The notes under the pieces are model-generated. The model was not told the DNA's origin, searched no databases, and saw only the letters and a list, made by a program, of their open reading frames with translations. Shown here one piece after another: positions 1-8,532 of a DNA stretch of 34,286 bases. The position numbers and the translations under genes are program-made. Positions within the stretch are counted from its first letter, which is position 1. Each line of letters begins with the position of its first letter. Source of the stretch: Lachnospiraceae bacterium (GTDB lineage: Bacteria > Bacillota > Clostridia > Lachnospirales > Lachnospiraceae); NCBI GenBank assembly GCA_022796475.1, contig JAAWIS010000035.1:1-34286 (forward strand), read 5' to 3'.

Positions 1-651
1 GTATAAGTCAATCGCTCCATATCCATCATATCCGCTTAAATGCCTGCTTCCATCCAGCATCCATGTTCCATCCAAGTATAGCGTTGGAAGATTAAACCTG
101 GGGTAAAAATTTATTCGTATATGAATTGCATTCGCATAACGGATAGCAGCATAAGAATAGTGCCCTATAACAATTGCATCAAAGTGGGCACTCAATTTCT
201 TATATCGTTTTATTTTTTTCAATACATCCAGAATATCTATTGGAGCATCCTCATTACCTATATCCAGTCTAATCCTGAATGTTCCTGGCCTTCCTCCAAA
301 CCGAAACCATTCCTCTAATTTTCCTTTCCCAAAAACAACTTCTATCAGCTCTTCCACAGCAGATACTGTCCCACTTTTGGAATACCAAGCTAGCGAATTT
401 TTAACAATTTCCCTTTTTACTTTTAAATCTAATGACTCTTCATAATATTGGCTCTGCAGTTCTAATGCCATCAAGTTAATAAGTGATTCCGGAAGCTTAT
501 CCACAGCCCCATACAATGCAGATATTTCTGCATACCGCATCAACTTTTCCATCCCCATTTTAAAAGCATAGCTGATTGCCTGGATGTCTGTATTTTCTTT
601 GATATACGGCGGCAATACAGAAATCAATTCCGCATCCTGTAATTTAATCAT
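1..651 (-). CDS. Phage tail protein I (P2 gpI-like), partial at left edge
   Basis: Baseplate protein that in P2-like phages joins the baseplate to the tail fibre. The frame is open from an ATG at 651 to the window edge (217 codons), so the C-terminus is missing. It opens MIKLQDAELISVLPPYI, and the middle has the family-typical stretch in which an integer set of helices (LPESLINLMALELQ) is followed by a Trp/Gly-rich segment (AWYSKSGT, then WFRFGGRPGTFRI). The start overlaps the stop of the baseplate J gene by 8 bases, as expected for the gpJ-gpI pair. P2 gpI is about 176 residues, so this homologue is longer than the type member. Confidence 0.85.
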   Translation of the reverse strand, partial: MIKLQDAELISVLPPYIKENTDIQAISYAFKMGMEKLMRYAEISALYGAVDKLPESLINLMALELQSQYYEESLDLKVKREIVKNSLAWYSKSGTVSAVEELIEVVFGKGKLEEWFRFGGRPGTFRIRLDIGNEDAPIDILDVLKKIKRYKKLSAHFDAIVIGHYSYAAIRYANAIHIRINFYPRFNLPTLYLDGTWMLDGSRHLSGYDGYGAIDLY

Positions 652-1807
652 CTTCTAGTCCCCCATAAATCACTTCCGTATCTTCCAAATGTGCTACAGA
701 ACCTTCTGGAATTACCCGAAACAAAGGCTTTGAAACCTCTACCCGCTTCGCTCCTGCCGCTATCATCCGGTGTACTAATTCACTTGGATTAACATCCCGC
801 CCCATCCTCGACCTCTGCCATATTTGATATCCTTCTATTGCCTTTTCTACTTCCTGCTGTATCATATTAGCCCGGATTCCATCACTGGCATTAATAAAAT
901 ATTTTATCTGAATGCTATAACGTTCTAATTCAGGAGCCCGAACCTCTACCTGATCTGTAACTGGTCGAATTAATGGCGATGAAAGATAATTTTGCATTGC
1001 CTTTACAGACTCTGTTCCAGGAATCTGACCATCCTCTAAAAGATAACACACCAGTACTTTACAAGGTTCCGGGCTTGTGATATTCACATCTGCCACTTCT
1101 GGGCTGAACTTTTTCGCAAAATATTCATATGCGTCTTTTGTTCCTGCGGAAGAATATGCTGCTGGTGCCGCATAAATCCGTTCCTTCAGCGATTCATCGC
1201 TTTCCATATCTGCCCCATTTTCAGGAATCGTGATATTTTCCGCAAAATCAATAAATGGAATCGGATCAACAATTGTTTTAATTTCCCCAATCCCATAGTG
1301 ATTCCCCTCTTTTCCTGCCAGCAGACAGGTTGCCCCTACATCCGTATGACCTTCTCCTGGCATGATTTCCGCATATTGATCTGTTGCAAAATAGACTCCA
1401 TCACCAGATGTCAGTCTGGTTCCCTGCGGAATACCTGTTGCTGCATTTCTTGCCTCATATAAGGAAAAACGGATCGTAACAGATGCTCTTTGGGCTGCTT
1501 TTCGATAAACATGTTTTAAAGCTCCGAGATTTTCCAAGAACTCCCCATAGCTATACTTTAATAAACCCATCTTTCCGGCATTATCCGCAAACATATAACC
1601 TTGGAAAATAAAATAAGCACCCGTCTGTAAAAGAATCCGTCGATCGTCTGCCATGCCAAGGGATACTGTTTCTCCTGTCAGTTCTTTTTTCTTTTCCTTA
1701 AACCAGCCAATCATCTCTTCTTCCAGGCGATCTACCGTATAATTATCTATAAAACTAATATCTGGATAATCCTGAATTACTTTCAGCAAATCATCCTTCA
1801 CCATCAT
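644..1807 (-). CDS. Baseplate J family protein
   Basis: Wedge component of the contractile-tail baseplate (P2 gpJ / Mu gp47 family). The frame extends to a TTG at 1828, but the ATG pair at 1807/1804 follows the purine-rich GGAGAAGAGG and removes most of an overlap with the upstream gene, so I start at 1807 (387 residues). The protein has the family pattern: helical N-terminus, central beta domain containing GTRLTSGDGVYFAT, then a C-terminal part rich in VEVRAPE/IQIKYFI strands and the NPSELVHRMIAAGAKRVEV segment. It sits between gpW/gp25 and gpI, the usual order. Confidence 0.9.
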   Translation of the reverse strand: MMVKDDLLKVIQDYPDISFIDNYTVDRLEEEMIGWFKEKKKELTGETVSLGMADDRRILLQTGAYFIFQGYMFADNAGKMGLLKYSYGEFLENLGALKHVYRKAAQRASVTIRFSLYEARNAATGIPQGTRLTSGDGVYFATDQYAEIMPGEGHTDVGATCLLAGKEGNHYGIGEIKTIVDPIPFIDFAENITIPENGADMESDESLKERIYAAPAAYSSAGTKDAYEYFAKKFSPEVADVNITSPEPCKVLVCYLLEDGQIPGTESVKAMQNYLSSPLIRPVTDQVEVRAPELERYSIQIKYFINASDGIRANMIQQEVEKAIEGYQIWQRSRMGRDVNPSELVHRMIAAGAKRVEVSKPLFRVIPEGSVAHLEDTEVIYGGLEDD

Positions 1808-2102
1808 CCCCCCTCTTCTCCAGAGCAATATCTACTATAACATTGCCATCTGTGTCATAGTGGAAAGTCACTTCATCCACTGATACCCTAGGTTCAAATT
1901 TCTCTGCCTTTTCAATTAATTCCGTTGCATAATCATTTTCCATATCCGGCGGAATTTGCGATAAGTTTTGCCAGGATAACCCCAGTTTCCGATTTAATGG
2001 AATTGACCCTGCCGGAATGCAAAAAATATTTTGCAGGTTCTTTGAAATTTCCTGCTTTTGAGTTTTCGTAAAACCTTCTAAATACAAAAAGTGAAATTCC
2101 AT
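1791..2102 (-). CDS. gpW/gp25-like baseplate wedge protein
   Basis: Small baseplate wedge protein (T4 gp25 / P2 gpW family) that helps initiate sheath assembly. It is 103 residues and carries the family core IPLNRKLGLSW near residue 36, followed by a helix and the FEPRVSVDEVTF motif near residue 70, matching the family's E-x-R-V end. It overlaps the J gene by 17 bases when J starts at 1807. Confidence 0.87.
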   Translation of the reverse strand: MEFHFLYLEGFTKTQKQEISKNLQNIFCIPAGSIPLNRKLGLSWQNLSQIPPDMENDYATELIEKAEKFEPRVSVDEVTFHYDTDGNVIVDIALEKRGDDGEG

Positions 2103-2110
2103 ACTGCCTC

Positions 2111-2506
2111 CTAATTGTATTCTGTCATCGTAACATCAATCGTCATAGATAACACTTGGCCTTTCTTTAAGACGATATTATAAGCGTCACTCATAGCAGT
2201 GATCATGGCTTGTCCGCATATCTTTTTCCCGCCTATTACCAACGGCGCCACACATCCCTCATTCATCCACTTTAACAGCTTTTCTTCTTGTTTTCTGGGT
2301 CTTACTCCATTCAAGGCATTTAGTTCCATCCGAAAGGTGACTGTCTGCAAATCGGGACCCAAAAACTCCAGCCTGGGCATCTTTCCTATCAGATTATGTT
2401 TTGAAACTCTTACAGAACTTTTCCTCTTGAACCCATCAAAATTCAAAATCCTGCTGTCACTGGTCTGGAAACGAATATAACTTCCCCAATTTCCGATCTT
2501 AGCCAT
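2111..2506 (-). CDS. Phage tail protein U (P2 gpU-like)
   Basis: 131 residues, with a gpU-family layout: MAKIGNWG start, a LNFDGFKRKSS segment, KMPRLEFLGPDLQTVTF, NGVRPRKQEEKL, then APLVIGGKKICG and a C-terminal VTMTEY. In P2-type tails this protein is required for tail assembly. The ATG is preceded by AGGAGGGAAGGGAT. It lies 15 bases downstream of gpV. Confidence 0.85.
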   Translation of the reverse strand: MAKIGNWGSYIRFQTSDSRILNFDGFKRKSSVRVSKHNLIGKMPRLEFLGPDLQTVTFRMELNALNGVRPRKQEEKLLKWMNEGCVAPLVIGGKKICGQAMITAMSDAYNIVLKKGQVLSMTIDVTMTEYN

Positions 2507-2521
2507 ATCCCTTCCCTCCTG

Positions 2522-2857
2522 CTATCTGCATTTTGCGATAATCTCGCCTAATGATATGCTTCCTGACTGATCCTGAAATATCAACTGATCTTCTGTTACT
2601 ACAATGGCAGACTTTTGTTCTTCTGTTTCTGCCGTATACTTCCCCAAAACAATCCCTGCTTCTGACCCATTTGAAAGATGCAGGACTAAAACCATATCAC
2701 CCTTTTTCAATGGCTGAATTAACCCAAACGGCATAAATACCGGAAGTCCTGCTGTTACTTCATTGCACCGATCCGGATAATAAATAGATGCCGTGCCGTT
2801 CTCTGCATCGTAGGAACTTACAAAGCCCACTCTGGAGCCGCTTCCTCCATTTCCCAT
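2522..2857 (-). CDS. Baseplate assembly/spike protein V-like (OB-fold)
   Basis: 111 residues, beginning with a Gly/Ser-rich stretch and then beta strands typical of the gpV/gp5 OB domain (VGFVSSYDAENGTASIYYPD, then LKKGDMVLVLHLSNGSEAGIVLG). The C-terminus is short, with no long beta-helix spike region, so the membrane-piercing tip is either minimal or encoded elsewhere. The position between gpD and gpU supports the call. Confidence 0.72.
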   Translation of the reverse strand: MGNGGSGSRVGFVSSYDAENGTASIYYPDRCNEVTAGLPVFMPFGLIQPLKKGDMVLVLHLSNGSEAGIVLGKYTAETEEQKSAIVVTEDQLIFQDQSGSISLGEIIAKCR

Positions 2858-2866
2858 AACATCCTC

Positions 2867-3922
2867 CTAAAGGCGCTTAAAAATGTGGTACCCGGAAACG
2901 CTCATTGTATATCCTCCAGTTCCAGTAATTCTATGCTTTACTTTTTCAACAAAATATTTTCCATTGCAGCGCCCCATCTTTCTAACTTCAATATTACAAG
3001 TTGCTACTACATCCGGGTCGCCCATTGCCGAAAATGAAATGGTAACTGCTTTCTCATTCGCGCTGTTCACTCTTGCCTTAGCAATCCTCTGGGCTTCCCC
3101 CTCACTATCAGCCTTTTCATTAATTTGCAAAATCCTAGGGCCTTCCCCTACTATAATATCGATAATCTGCTGCTTATTATCTTTCTCCTGTTTATCACCT
3201 TTCTTTTTTCGTTTACCTTTCTTCTCTTTTGGAATTACATAAGATATATGAGCTCCCGTATAAGTACCATTTAGCGTACTATTCCACTCCCATTTCCCAT
3301 CAAAATCACTTTCTGTAAAGACAGCCGTAATTCCACGAGGTTCATACACTGTTTTATCAAAAATAACCAATGACCCTTTATAGACTTTCAGAAACATTCC
3401 CTGTTTCTCACAGAGCTCATACAAAAATGCGCTGTCCGTCTGGCTACTCTGCTCCACCGTTTCGAGCACCGGTTCTGCTCCCCAATAGTAAAGATCCTTC
3501 ATCCCATATTTAGCCATCATTTCTTGAGCAATCTGTTTCAGCGTTACATTCTGCCAAACTTTTGACAGTGGAACTGTCTGAAAACCTTCATTAGCTGGTA
3601 TTGATACCCCCTTCAAAACGCACATCCCTGGACTTCCGGAATAAGTAATGTCATCAATCGTAAAATTCCCACAATGGTACTTCAGCCGATCCCCCGGCGC
3701 CTTCCAGTTGTTTAAGAAGAAAGAAACATCCAGATCACTGCCTTTTTCCGGCATAAAATCATTTCTCAGCCAATCCGCATCCTTTCCGCAAAAGTTTAGA
3801 GTAATTTCATCAGATTTTCCAGACGCATTGTCGGTATAATCCAGGCTCTCTACAAGGCTGGAAAGCCCCACTTCTTTTCCGTCATACAGTACTTCACAAT
3901 CTACATATCTAGCCCTTGCCAT
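2867..3922 (-). CDS. Late control protein D / tail hub (gpD-like)
   Basis: 351 residues. Family knowledge: P2 gpD is the tail hub, related to T4 gp27 and VgrG N-terminal domains, on which the spike sits. Visible features are strand-rich N-terminal half (DEITLNFCGKDADWL), the segment LKQIAQEMMAKYGM near residue 128, and QSSQTDSAFLYELCEKQGMFLKVY, which matches the conserved hub motif. A very Lys-rich linker (around residues 230-250) precedes a C-terminal beta domain ending in YHIFKRL. It starts inside the 3' end of the gpX gene. Confidence 0.85.
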   Translation of the reverse strand: MARARYVDCEVLYDGKEVGLSSLVESLDYTDNASGKSDEITLNFCGKDADWLRNDFMPEKGSDLDVSFFLNNWKAPGDRLKYHCGNFTIDDITYSGSPGMCVLKGVSIPANEGFQTVPLSKVWQNVTLKQIAQEMMAKYGMKDLYYWGAEPVLETVEQSSQTDSAFLYELCEKQGMFLKVYKGSLVIFDKTVYEPRGITAVFTESDFDGKWEWNSTLNGTYTGAHISYVIPKEKKGKRKKKGDKQEKDNKQQIIDIIVGEGPRILQINEKADSEGEAQRIAKARVNSANEKAVTISFSAMGDPDVVATCNIEVRKMGRCNGKYFVEKVKHRITGTGGYTMSVSGYHIFKRL

Positions 3923-4142
3923 TTAGCGCTGCCCTCCATGTTGGGTAATCACTGGATACAGAATCCGCACTAAGTTCCTCTTGTTCTGGAAGCTGCAGTA
4001 CAATTCCATCCGAAAAAACAAAATACTCTAACTTGTCCCTATTTCTATCCATTAGCTTCCCGCATTGATATTCGTCACCATATACTTCATAAGCAATCTG
4101 ATCCCATGTCTGCCCGCTGGTTGTGATATATGTATCCGCCAA
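3909..4142 (-). CDS. Tail protein X (LysM-like)
   Basis: 77 residues resembling P2 gpX: a LysM-type fold with TSGQTWDQIAYEVYGDEYQC at the N-terminus and the FSDGIVLQLPE strand. It probably sits at the baseplate-tube junction. The start is TTG at 4142, chosen because AGGAGG lies 9 bases upstream. The 3' end overlaps gpD by 14 bases. Confidence 0.85.
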   Translation of the reverse strand: MADTYITTSGQTWDQIAYEVYGDEYQCGKLMDRNRDKLEYFVFSDGIVLQLPEQEELSADSVSSDYPTWRAALNGKG

Positions 4143-4155
4143 AGTTTCCTACCTC

Positions 4156-7100
4156 CTAAAACGCTAACCGCCTCTGTTCTTTCTGGTAACGCTCATAGAA
4201 TGACACAAATCGATCATAATCATCAGCAGTTGCCGCCCGAACTGTTTCCTCGCTAGCCCCAGTAATATGATAAACTGGGGAATACACGATTTTACTCTGG
4301 CTGTTATCTGTATTCATGGCATTTGTCGCAGAATTGCCCAAAAGCCCAAGCTCCTTCCCTGTCTGTTCCCAGATGGAAGCCGATCGGCTGCTCTGATCTA
4401 TCGGGATAAACGCCTCCGGACCTGCCTCCCCAAATACTCCGTAATGAGGTTCGTCAAAAATCCCGCCTTCCGCATGCTTTGTAATCCGGTCTGAAACCGT
4501 GTAAGGCATCGCCGCCGCATAGTTTACTTGTATCTTAGGATTTATAGGAATCGGTGTACTGAATTTTTGATTCGAATATCTCAGGATATGGTTGTATAAG
4601 TCATCAATTCCCGGCTCTACCTTTTTTTCTTGCTCTTTCATCCCTTCACTGATTGCAGGTGGCAGGGTACCACCCAACTCAATCACACGGTTATAAGTTT
4701 CCTGGTACTGGGAACTATCTCTAATCTGCCCTCCGATATACTGCCAGATAGCATCTGCATCCCCATTTAACATCTCTAATGTTTGGGCTTCCGTCAACGC
4801 CTTTGATAATGCAGATGGGATCTCTTTTCCTGCTTCCTCATACTGACTTTTTACCTCTTCCATTTGCTCGATAGAAGGCGCCATATTTTTTAATAGTTCC
4901 CCTATTGCCATCTGGGTATCGTCGCTTAACGTGATTCCCTCCAGCCCCGCTGTCAGCATACCGGAAAAATAATCGCCATACGTTTCTTTTAAATTATCGG
5001 AATATTCCATTCCCTGAAACGCTTCACTGATAGCGCCAGATAGCTTCTGTTCCAGTTCTGGCATCGCTGCCTCGATCTCTTCTGAATATTGCTGGTATAA
5101 GGTATCCAACTGGAAGCTGGAAGCCTTCACTTGAATCTCTCCTACCTGTTCCAGATAATTTTCCTTAAACTGGGCAATCATAGCCTCATACTCGGAAACA
5201 TCTATCGCCCCTTCTTCCAACTGGAGTTTTGCGCCTGCAATGTTCATGGTCAGGGATTCTTCTAAGTTTTCACTGGCTGTTTCCACCTGTGCCTGAATTT
5301 CTGCCTGAAGGTTTTGGAAGGTTTCCGCATCCAACTGTCCACCGCTATACCGAATCCCAATGGTTTCCATCTCTGCTTCAAACCGACTGGCAGATAATTT
5401 GGCCGTAATCTCCGCCATCTTTTCCTGCAGTCCTTGGATGGCTTCTACTTCATCCAAAGAAAGAACTCCGTCCTTCATTCCCTCTGCATACACTTCACCT
5501 AACTGTTCGCCATAATCCCTTAATTGAGCATTCATGCTGTCATAAAAGGAATTAAACTGGTCAATTACCTCTTGTCCACTGCTTCCTTCATCTGTTAACA
5601 GCTGCAGGTTCAGGTTCATTGCATACTGCTGCTGTTCCCCTAAAGCAATTGCATCCTGGATAAAAGAATCGATTTGAAGGCCATACTCTGACCGTTCAGC
5701 TTCTGACAGCTCAAATCCCATGGTAACTTTCCAATTCAGCTTTTCTAAAACATCCTGACTGGAAGCAAGCCCTTTTGCGATTTCCCTTACCTTTTCCAGC
5801 TCATCCATAGCAACGCCAAGCTTGCCTAAACTGCCATTATCAATAAGTTGAGCCGCTACATCCTCCAAATCACTTAATGAAAGGCTGATATCGCCGAAAT
5901 GCGCTGCCAGGTTCTGTTTCTTCAGCTCCGTATTTGCCATCTTAACCTGGGTGCTGACCCCTACTATCGCCCCTCCAGCCAGAGCCGCCAGACTCACTGC
6001 CGCAGTAATCGGATTTCCCATAAGTGCTGCCCCTAGCGCCGAAAACGATGAGGCTGTATCAGTTACTGTCTTTACAATTTTAAGGGTTGTTATAGTTGTT
6101 CCGATGGCTGCCAGACCTCCCGCAATCACATCTGGGTTTTCTAGCATCCATCCTCCCACAAAAAGTAGCGGTTCCGCAAAATCCTGAACCGCCTCTTTTA
6201 CGTCCCCCAGCTCACGCTTAATAGTAGGGAGCGCATTCCCGATTCCCTCTACTAGGCTTCCGGAAAACTCATAAACCAAGCCTGTGCCAAGCTGTACTGC
6301 TTCTCTTAAGGGGTCTTGCAAGTTGTCATAAATCCGAATTCCTGTATCAGAAAGAGCCGACTGGAAAATATCCAAATCTCCCTGCAGGTTATCCAGCTTT
6401 GTACCTGCCATTCGTTCCAGGGCCCCCTGTGCGCCATACAATTCCTGTTCCAGCTTATCCCATTCTGATACCCCATCCCCTACTATCGTATTCATTCCTG
6501 CCAAAAGGTCATTCAAAGCATCCACATGCTGCTTGCCGCCAATAGCTGCAAGAGCAGCATTTTGTTCTTCCTCTGTAAGTCCAGCTATGGAATCATTCAA
6601 AACATGGAGTGTTTCCTTTAGCCCAATAAAATTTCCATTTACATCAAAAGCCGAGATCCCCAGGCGCCCCATCATCTTTCCTGCCTGTCCAGTGCCAGTA
6701 GTAAGGTTTACCATAACCGCATTTAAAGCGTTTCCGGCTTCCGAACCTTTGATCCCTCGGTTTGCCATAACCCCAAGGGCTGCAGCAGATTCCTGAATGG
6801 GAATATTAAGATTTTTCAACGTCCCTCCAACCCCAAGATAAGCTTCCATCAGTTGTTCTGCAGTCTGGTTAGATTTGTTGTTCGCCTTAGCGGCAATATC
6901 CAGGTATTCCCCAAGTCCGGAAACTTCAACACCAAGGGCTGACATGGAATCGGTCACCAGGTCAGAAGTCCTGGCCAAATCCAGGCCAGTTGCCTCAGAT
7001 AACCGCAGGACACTTGGAAGCCCAGAAATGGAATCTTCTACGCTCCATCCAGCTAACGCCATATATTCCAGCGCTTGTGCTGATTCCGTTGCGGTTTTTG

Positions 7101-7542
7101 ATGTAGACCTGCCCATTTCCATAGCAGCATCCCTTGCCCTGGCATAATCTTCCATACTGGCATCGGCTGTGGCCGCCCATGAAGACATAGCTGATTCAAA
7201 TTCTTTTCCAACACCAATACTAGCTGTGCCTACTGCCAACGTTGCCGCCCCGGCAGCCGCTAAGGCAGTTGCCGTACCCTCTGCCGCGCCTTTTACGCCG
7301 CCCCAGGCAGCTTCAATTCCCGGCCCTGCTTTCTCCCAACTAACCGCTGCCTGGGACATGGAGTCAGACATCCTCTGGATAACACCAGCAACCCCATCAC
7401 TGTACTGCTTCGGCGCCTTCGCCGCCTCCTTTGCAATCTCCCTTAGCTGTTTTTTAGTCAGTCTACAGGCTGAACCCAAGGAAGAATCCACAAGTCCTGC
7501 TATTTTCAGCGCTAGTTCATACTCTTTTTTCTTGTCTGCCAT
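4156..7542 (-). CDS. Tail tape measure protein (TP901 family)
   Basis: 1128 residues, the longest gene. The tape measure sets tail length and is packed inside the tube. The N-terminal third has the TP901 core (SWAATADASMEDYARARDAA, then SAQALEYMALAGWSVEDS, EAGNALNAVMVNLTTGTG). There are hydrophobic Ala/Gly stretches near residues 88-111 and 505-535, and a long Glu/Gln-rich coiled-coil region from about 550 to 950. The C-terminus holds GVFGEAGPEAFIPIDQ, a motif common at tape measure ends. It follows the frameshifted chaperone, the canonical order. The Shine-Dalgarno is weak. Confidence 0.93.
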   Translation of the reverse strand: MADKKKEYELALKIAGLVDSSLGSACRLTKKQLREIAKEAAKAPKQYSDGVAGVIQRMSDSMSQAAVSWEKAGPGIEAAWGGVKGAAEGTATALAAAGAATLAVGTASIGVGKEFESAMSSWAATADASMEDYARARDAAMEMGRSTSKTATESAQALEYMALAGWSVEDSISGLPSVLRLSEATGLDLARTSDLVTDSMSALGVEVSGLGEYLDIAAKANNKSNQTAEQLMEAYLGVGGTLKNLNIPIQESAAALGVMANRGIKGSEAGNALNAVMVNLTTGTGQAGKMMGRLGISAFDVNGNFIGLKETLHVLNDSIAGLTEEEQNAALAAIGGKQHVDALNDLLAGMNTIVGDGVSEWDKLEQELYGAQGALERMAGTKLDNLQGDLDIFQSALSDTGIRIYDNLQDPLREAVQLGTGLVYEFSGSLVEGIGNALPTIKRELGDVKEAVQDFAEPLLFVGGWMLENPDVIAGGLAAIGTTITTLKIVKTVTDTASSFSALGAALMGNPITAAVSLAALAGGAIVGVSTQVKMANTELKKQNLAAHFGDISLSLSDLEDVAAQLIDNGSLGKLGVAMDELEKVREIAKGLASSQDVLEKLNWKVTMGFELSEAERSEYGLQIDSFIQDAIALGEQQQYAMNLNLQLLTDEGSSGQEVIDQFNSFYDSMNAQLRDYGEQLGEVYAEGMKDGVLSLDEVEAIQGLQEKMAEITAKLSASRFEAEMETIGIRYSGGQLDAETFQNLQAEIQAQVETASENLEESLTMNIAGAKLQLEEGAIDVSEYEAMIAQFKENYLEQVGEIQVKASSFQLDTLYQQYSEEIEAAMPELEQKLSGAISEAFQGMEYSDNLKETYGDYFSGMLTAGLEGITLSDDTQMAIGELLKNMAPSIEQMEEVKSQYEEAGKEIPSALSKALTEAQTLEMLNGDADAIWQYIGGQIRDSSQYQETYNRVIELGGTLPPAISEGMKEQEKKVEPGIDDLYNHILRYSNQKFSTPIPINPKIQVNYAAAMPYTVSDRITKHAEGGIFDEPHYGVFGEAGPEAFIPIDQSSRSASIWEQTGKELGLLGNSATNAMNTDNSQSKIVYSPVYHITGASEETVRAATADDYDRFVSFYERYQKEQRRLAF

Positions 7543-7550
7543 AACACAAC

Positions 7551-7703
7551 CTACTTTCTTGCTTTTTTGATTCCTTGGATTATTTTGGCCAGCTCATCCA
7601 GTGGGAGCCCATACAGGAAGTCCATCCCTGTATGGGTTATCATTGCAATCTGTAAAATACAGTCCCGGATAGGCACTACATCACAGGGTCTTAATTTTTT
7701 GCG
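7551..7703 (-). CDS. -1 frameshift extension of the tail assembly chaperone
   Basis: This 50-codon open frame has no start signal of its own, but joins the upstream chaperone if ribosomes slip back one base in the run TTTTTTTTC (minus strand, 7711-7703). A second slippable run, AAAAAAT, follows directly. The extension begins RKKLRPCDVV and ends LPLDELAKIIQGIKKARK, typical of the T-type half of G/GT or E/E' chaperones. It stops 8 bases before the tape measure ATG. The fused product would be about 148 residues. The genetic layout is well established in tailed phages; slippage here is inferred. Confidence 0.8.
   Translation of the reverse strand, partial: RKKLRPCDVVPIRDCILQIAMITHTGMDFLYGLPLDELAKIIQGIKKARK
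7608..7636 (-). other. 10-bp perfect stem-loop within the frameshift extension
   Basis: CCCATACAGG at 7608-7617 and CCTGTATGGG at 7627-7636 form a perfect 10-bp stem with a 9-base loop. It lies about 65 bases downstream of the slippery run, farther than normal frameshift stimulators, and about 65 bases before the tape measure start. A role in frameshifting or in coupling to the tape measure is possible but unproven. Confidence 0.5.
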
Positions 7704-7996
7704 AAAAAAAATGCTGTTATCATACGGTTTAACCGAATACTGTCACGGGATTTCATATTGTCACAGAATTCCCATGCCTTTTGATTCACTCTGGCCGCCA
7801 CCAGCATAGAATAACACCTGGTAACTTCCAAGCCGCCTCCTTGGTAACCCCTCATTACCATCTGGCGGTCAATATCGCACATATCTCTGGCTGTTAAATC
7901 TAAAAGCCCGTCCATGCAAATTTTTGATATAGTTTCTCCATCAAATAAAAATGGTTCTTCCAGTTCCAAAATTAATTTCTCTTCTTTCCCTTCCAT
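7691..7996 (-). CDS. Tail assembly chaperone (zero-frame product)
   Basis: 101 residues. Family knowledge: gpE/gpG-type chaperones coat the tape measure while the tube polymerises. The sequence is acidic, with EKLILELEEPFLFDGETISK at the N-terminus and ITAFFFAKN at the end, where the slippery run lies. I use the ATG at 7996, overlapping the tube stop (TGATG), because AGGAGG lies 8 bases upstream; the frame also extends to a TTG at 8002. Position between tube and tape measure supports the call. Confidence 0.82.
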   Translation of the reverse strand: MEGKEEKLILELEEPFLFDGETISKICMDGLLDLTARDMCDIDRQMVMRGYQGGGLEVTRCYSMLVAARVNQKAWEFCDNMKSRDSIRLNRMITAFFFAKN

Positions 7997-8532
7997 CAAC
8001 AAAGCCTCCTCACTTCCGCCAGCAAGTCTTTACCATCTACACGGTACACCCCATTTACTTTATCAAGTTCAAAAAATGGTTTCCCACCGATTTCAATCAG
8101 TACATACGTCACTTCAATCGGAACTTTTGTTCCCATTACTTCACCATTATTTAAGTTTCCCGGATTTAGGCCAGATGAACGCCCCTTCAGCAAATAGCGG
8201 AACCCCACGATTTTTGCTGCGCCAGTAGAAATATTCGTTGCCTGGATAGCACCCCGGATATTAAAGGTTTGTAGTTTCATCGGATTTAGCAGTTCCGCAA
8301 TGTTAACATACAACGTCCGGAATGGTATCTCCTGGGTAATGGATTCAAAATGCCCTACTACTGGCACATTGTAAGAGCCTGATATCCCGGATCCGGAAAC
8401 AGATGCCATAATATTCTTAATTTCCGCCAGACTCATTTCTCCAGTAATCCCAATATGACGGTTTCCATCACCATCATATACATTAAACTGGTTAATTACT
8501 TCCGGCAAAGTAAATTTATCATAACCTGCCAT
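7996..8532 (-). CDS. Major tail tube protein (P2 FII-like)
   Basis: 178 residues. It forms the inner tube of the contractile tail. It has the FII-family order: short N-terminal FTLPEVINQFNVYDGD, central GSYNVPVVGHFESITQEIPFR, then strand-rich C-terminus. Start ATG overlaps the sheath stop (TAATG) and AGGAGG lies 9 bases upstream. It is directly downstream of the sheath, as in P2. Confidence 0.92.
   Translation of the reverse strand: MAGYDKFTLPEVINQFNVYDGDGNRHIGITGEMSLAEIKNIMASVSGSGISGSYNVPVVGHFESITQEIPFRTLYVNIAELLNPMKLQTFNIRGAIQATNISTGAAKIVGFRYLLKGRSSGLNPGNLNNGEVMGTKVPIEVTYVLIEIGGKPFFELDKVNGVYRVDGKDLLAEVRRLC

Noticed and set aside
2857-2866. A missing long tail spike gene
   Set aside because: gpV here is short but complete with its own start and stop; a separate tip protein could lie to the left of the window.
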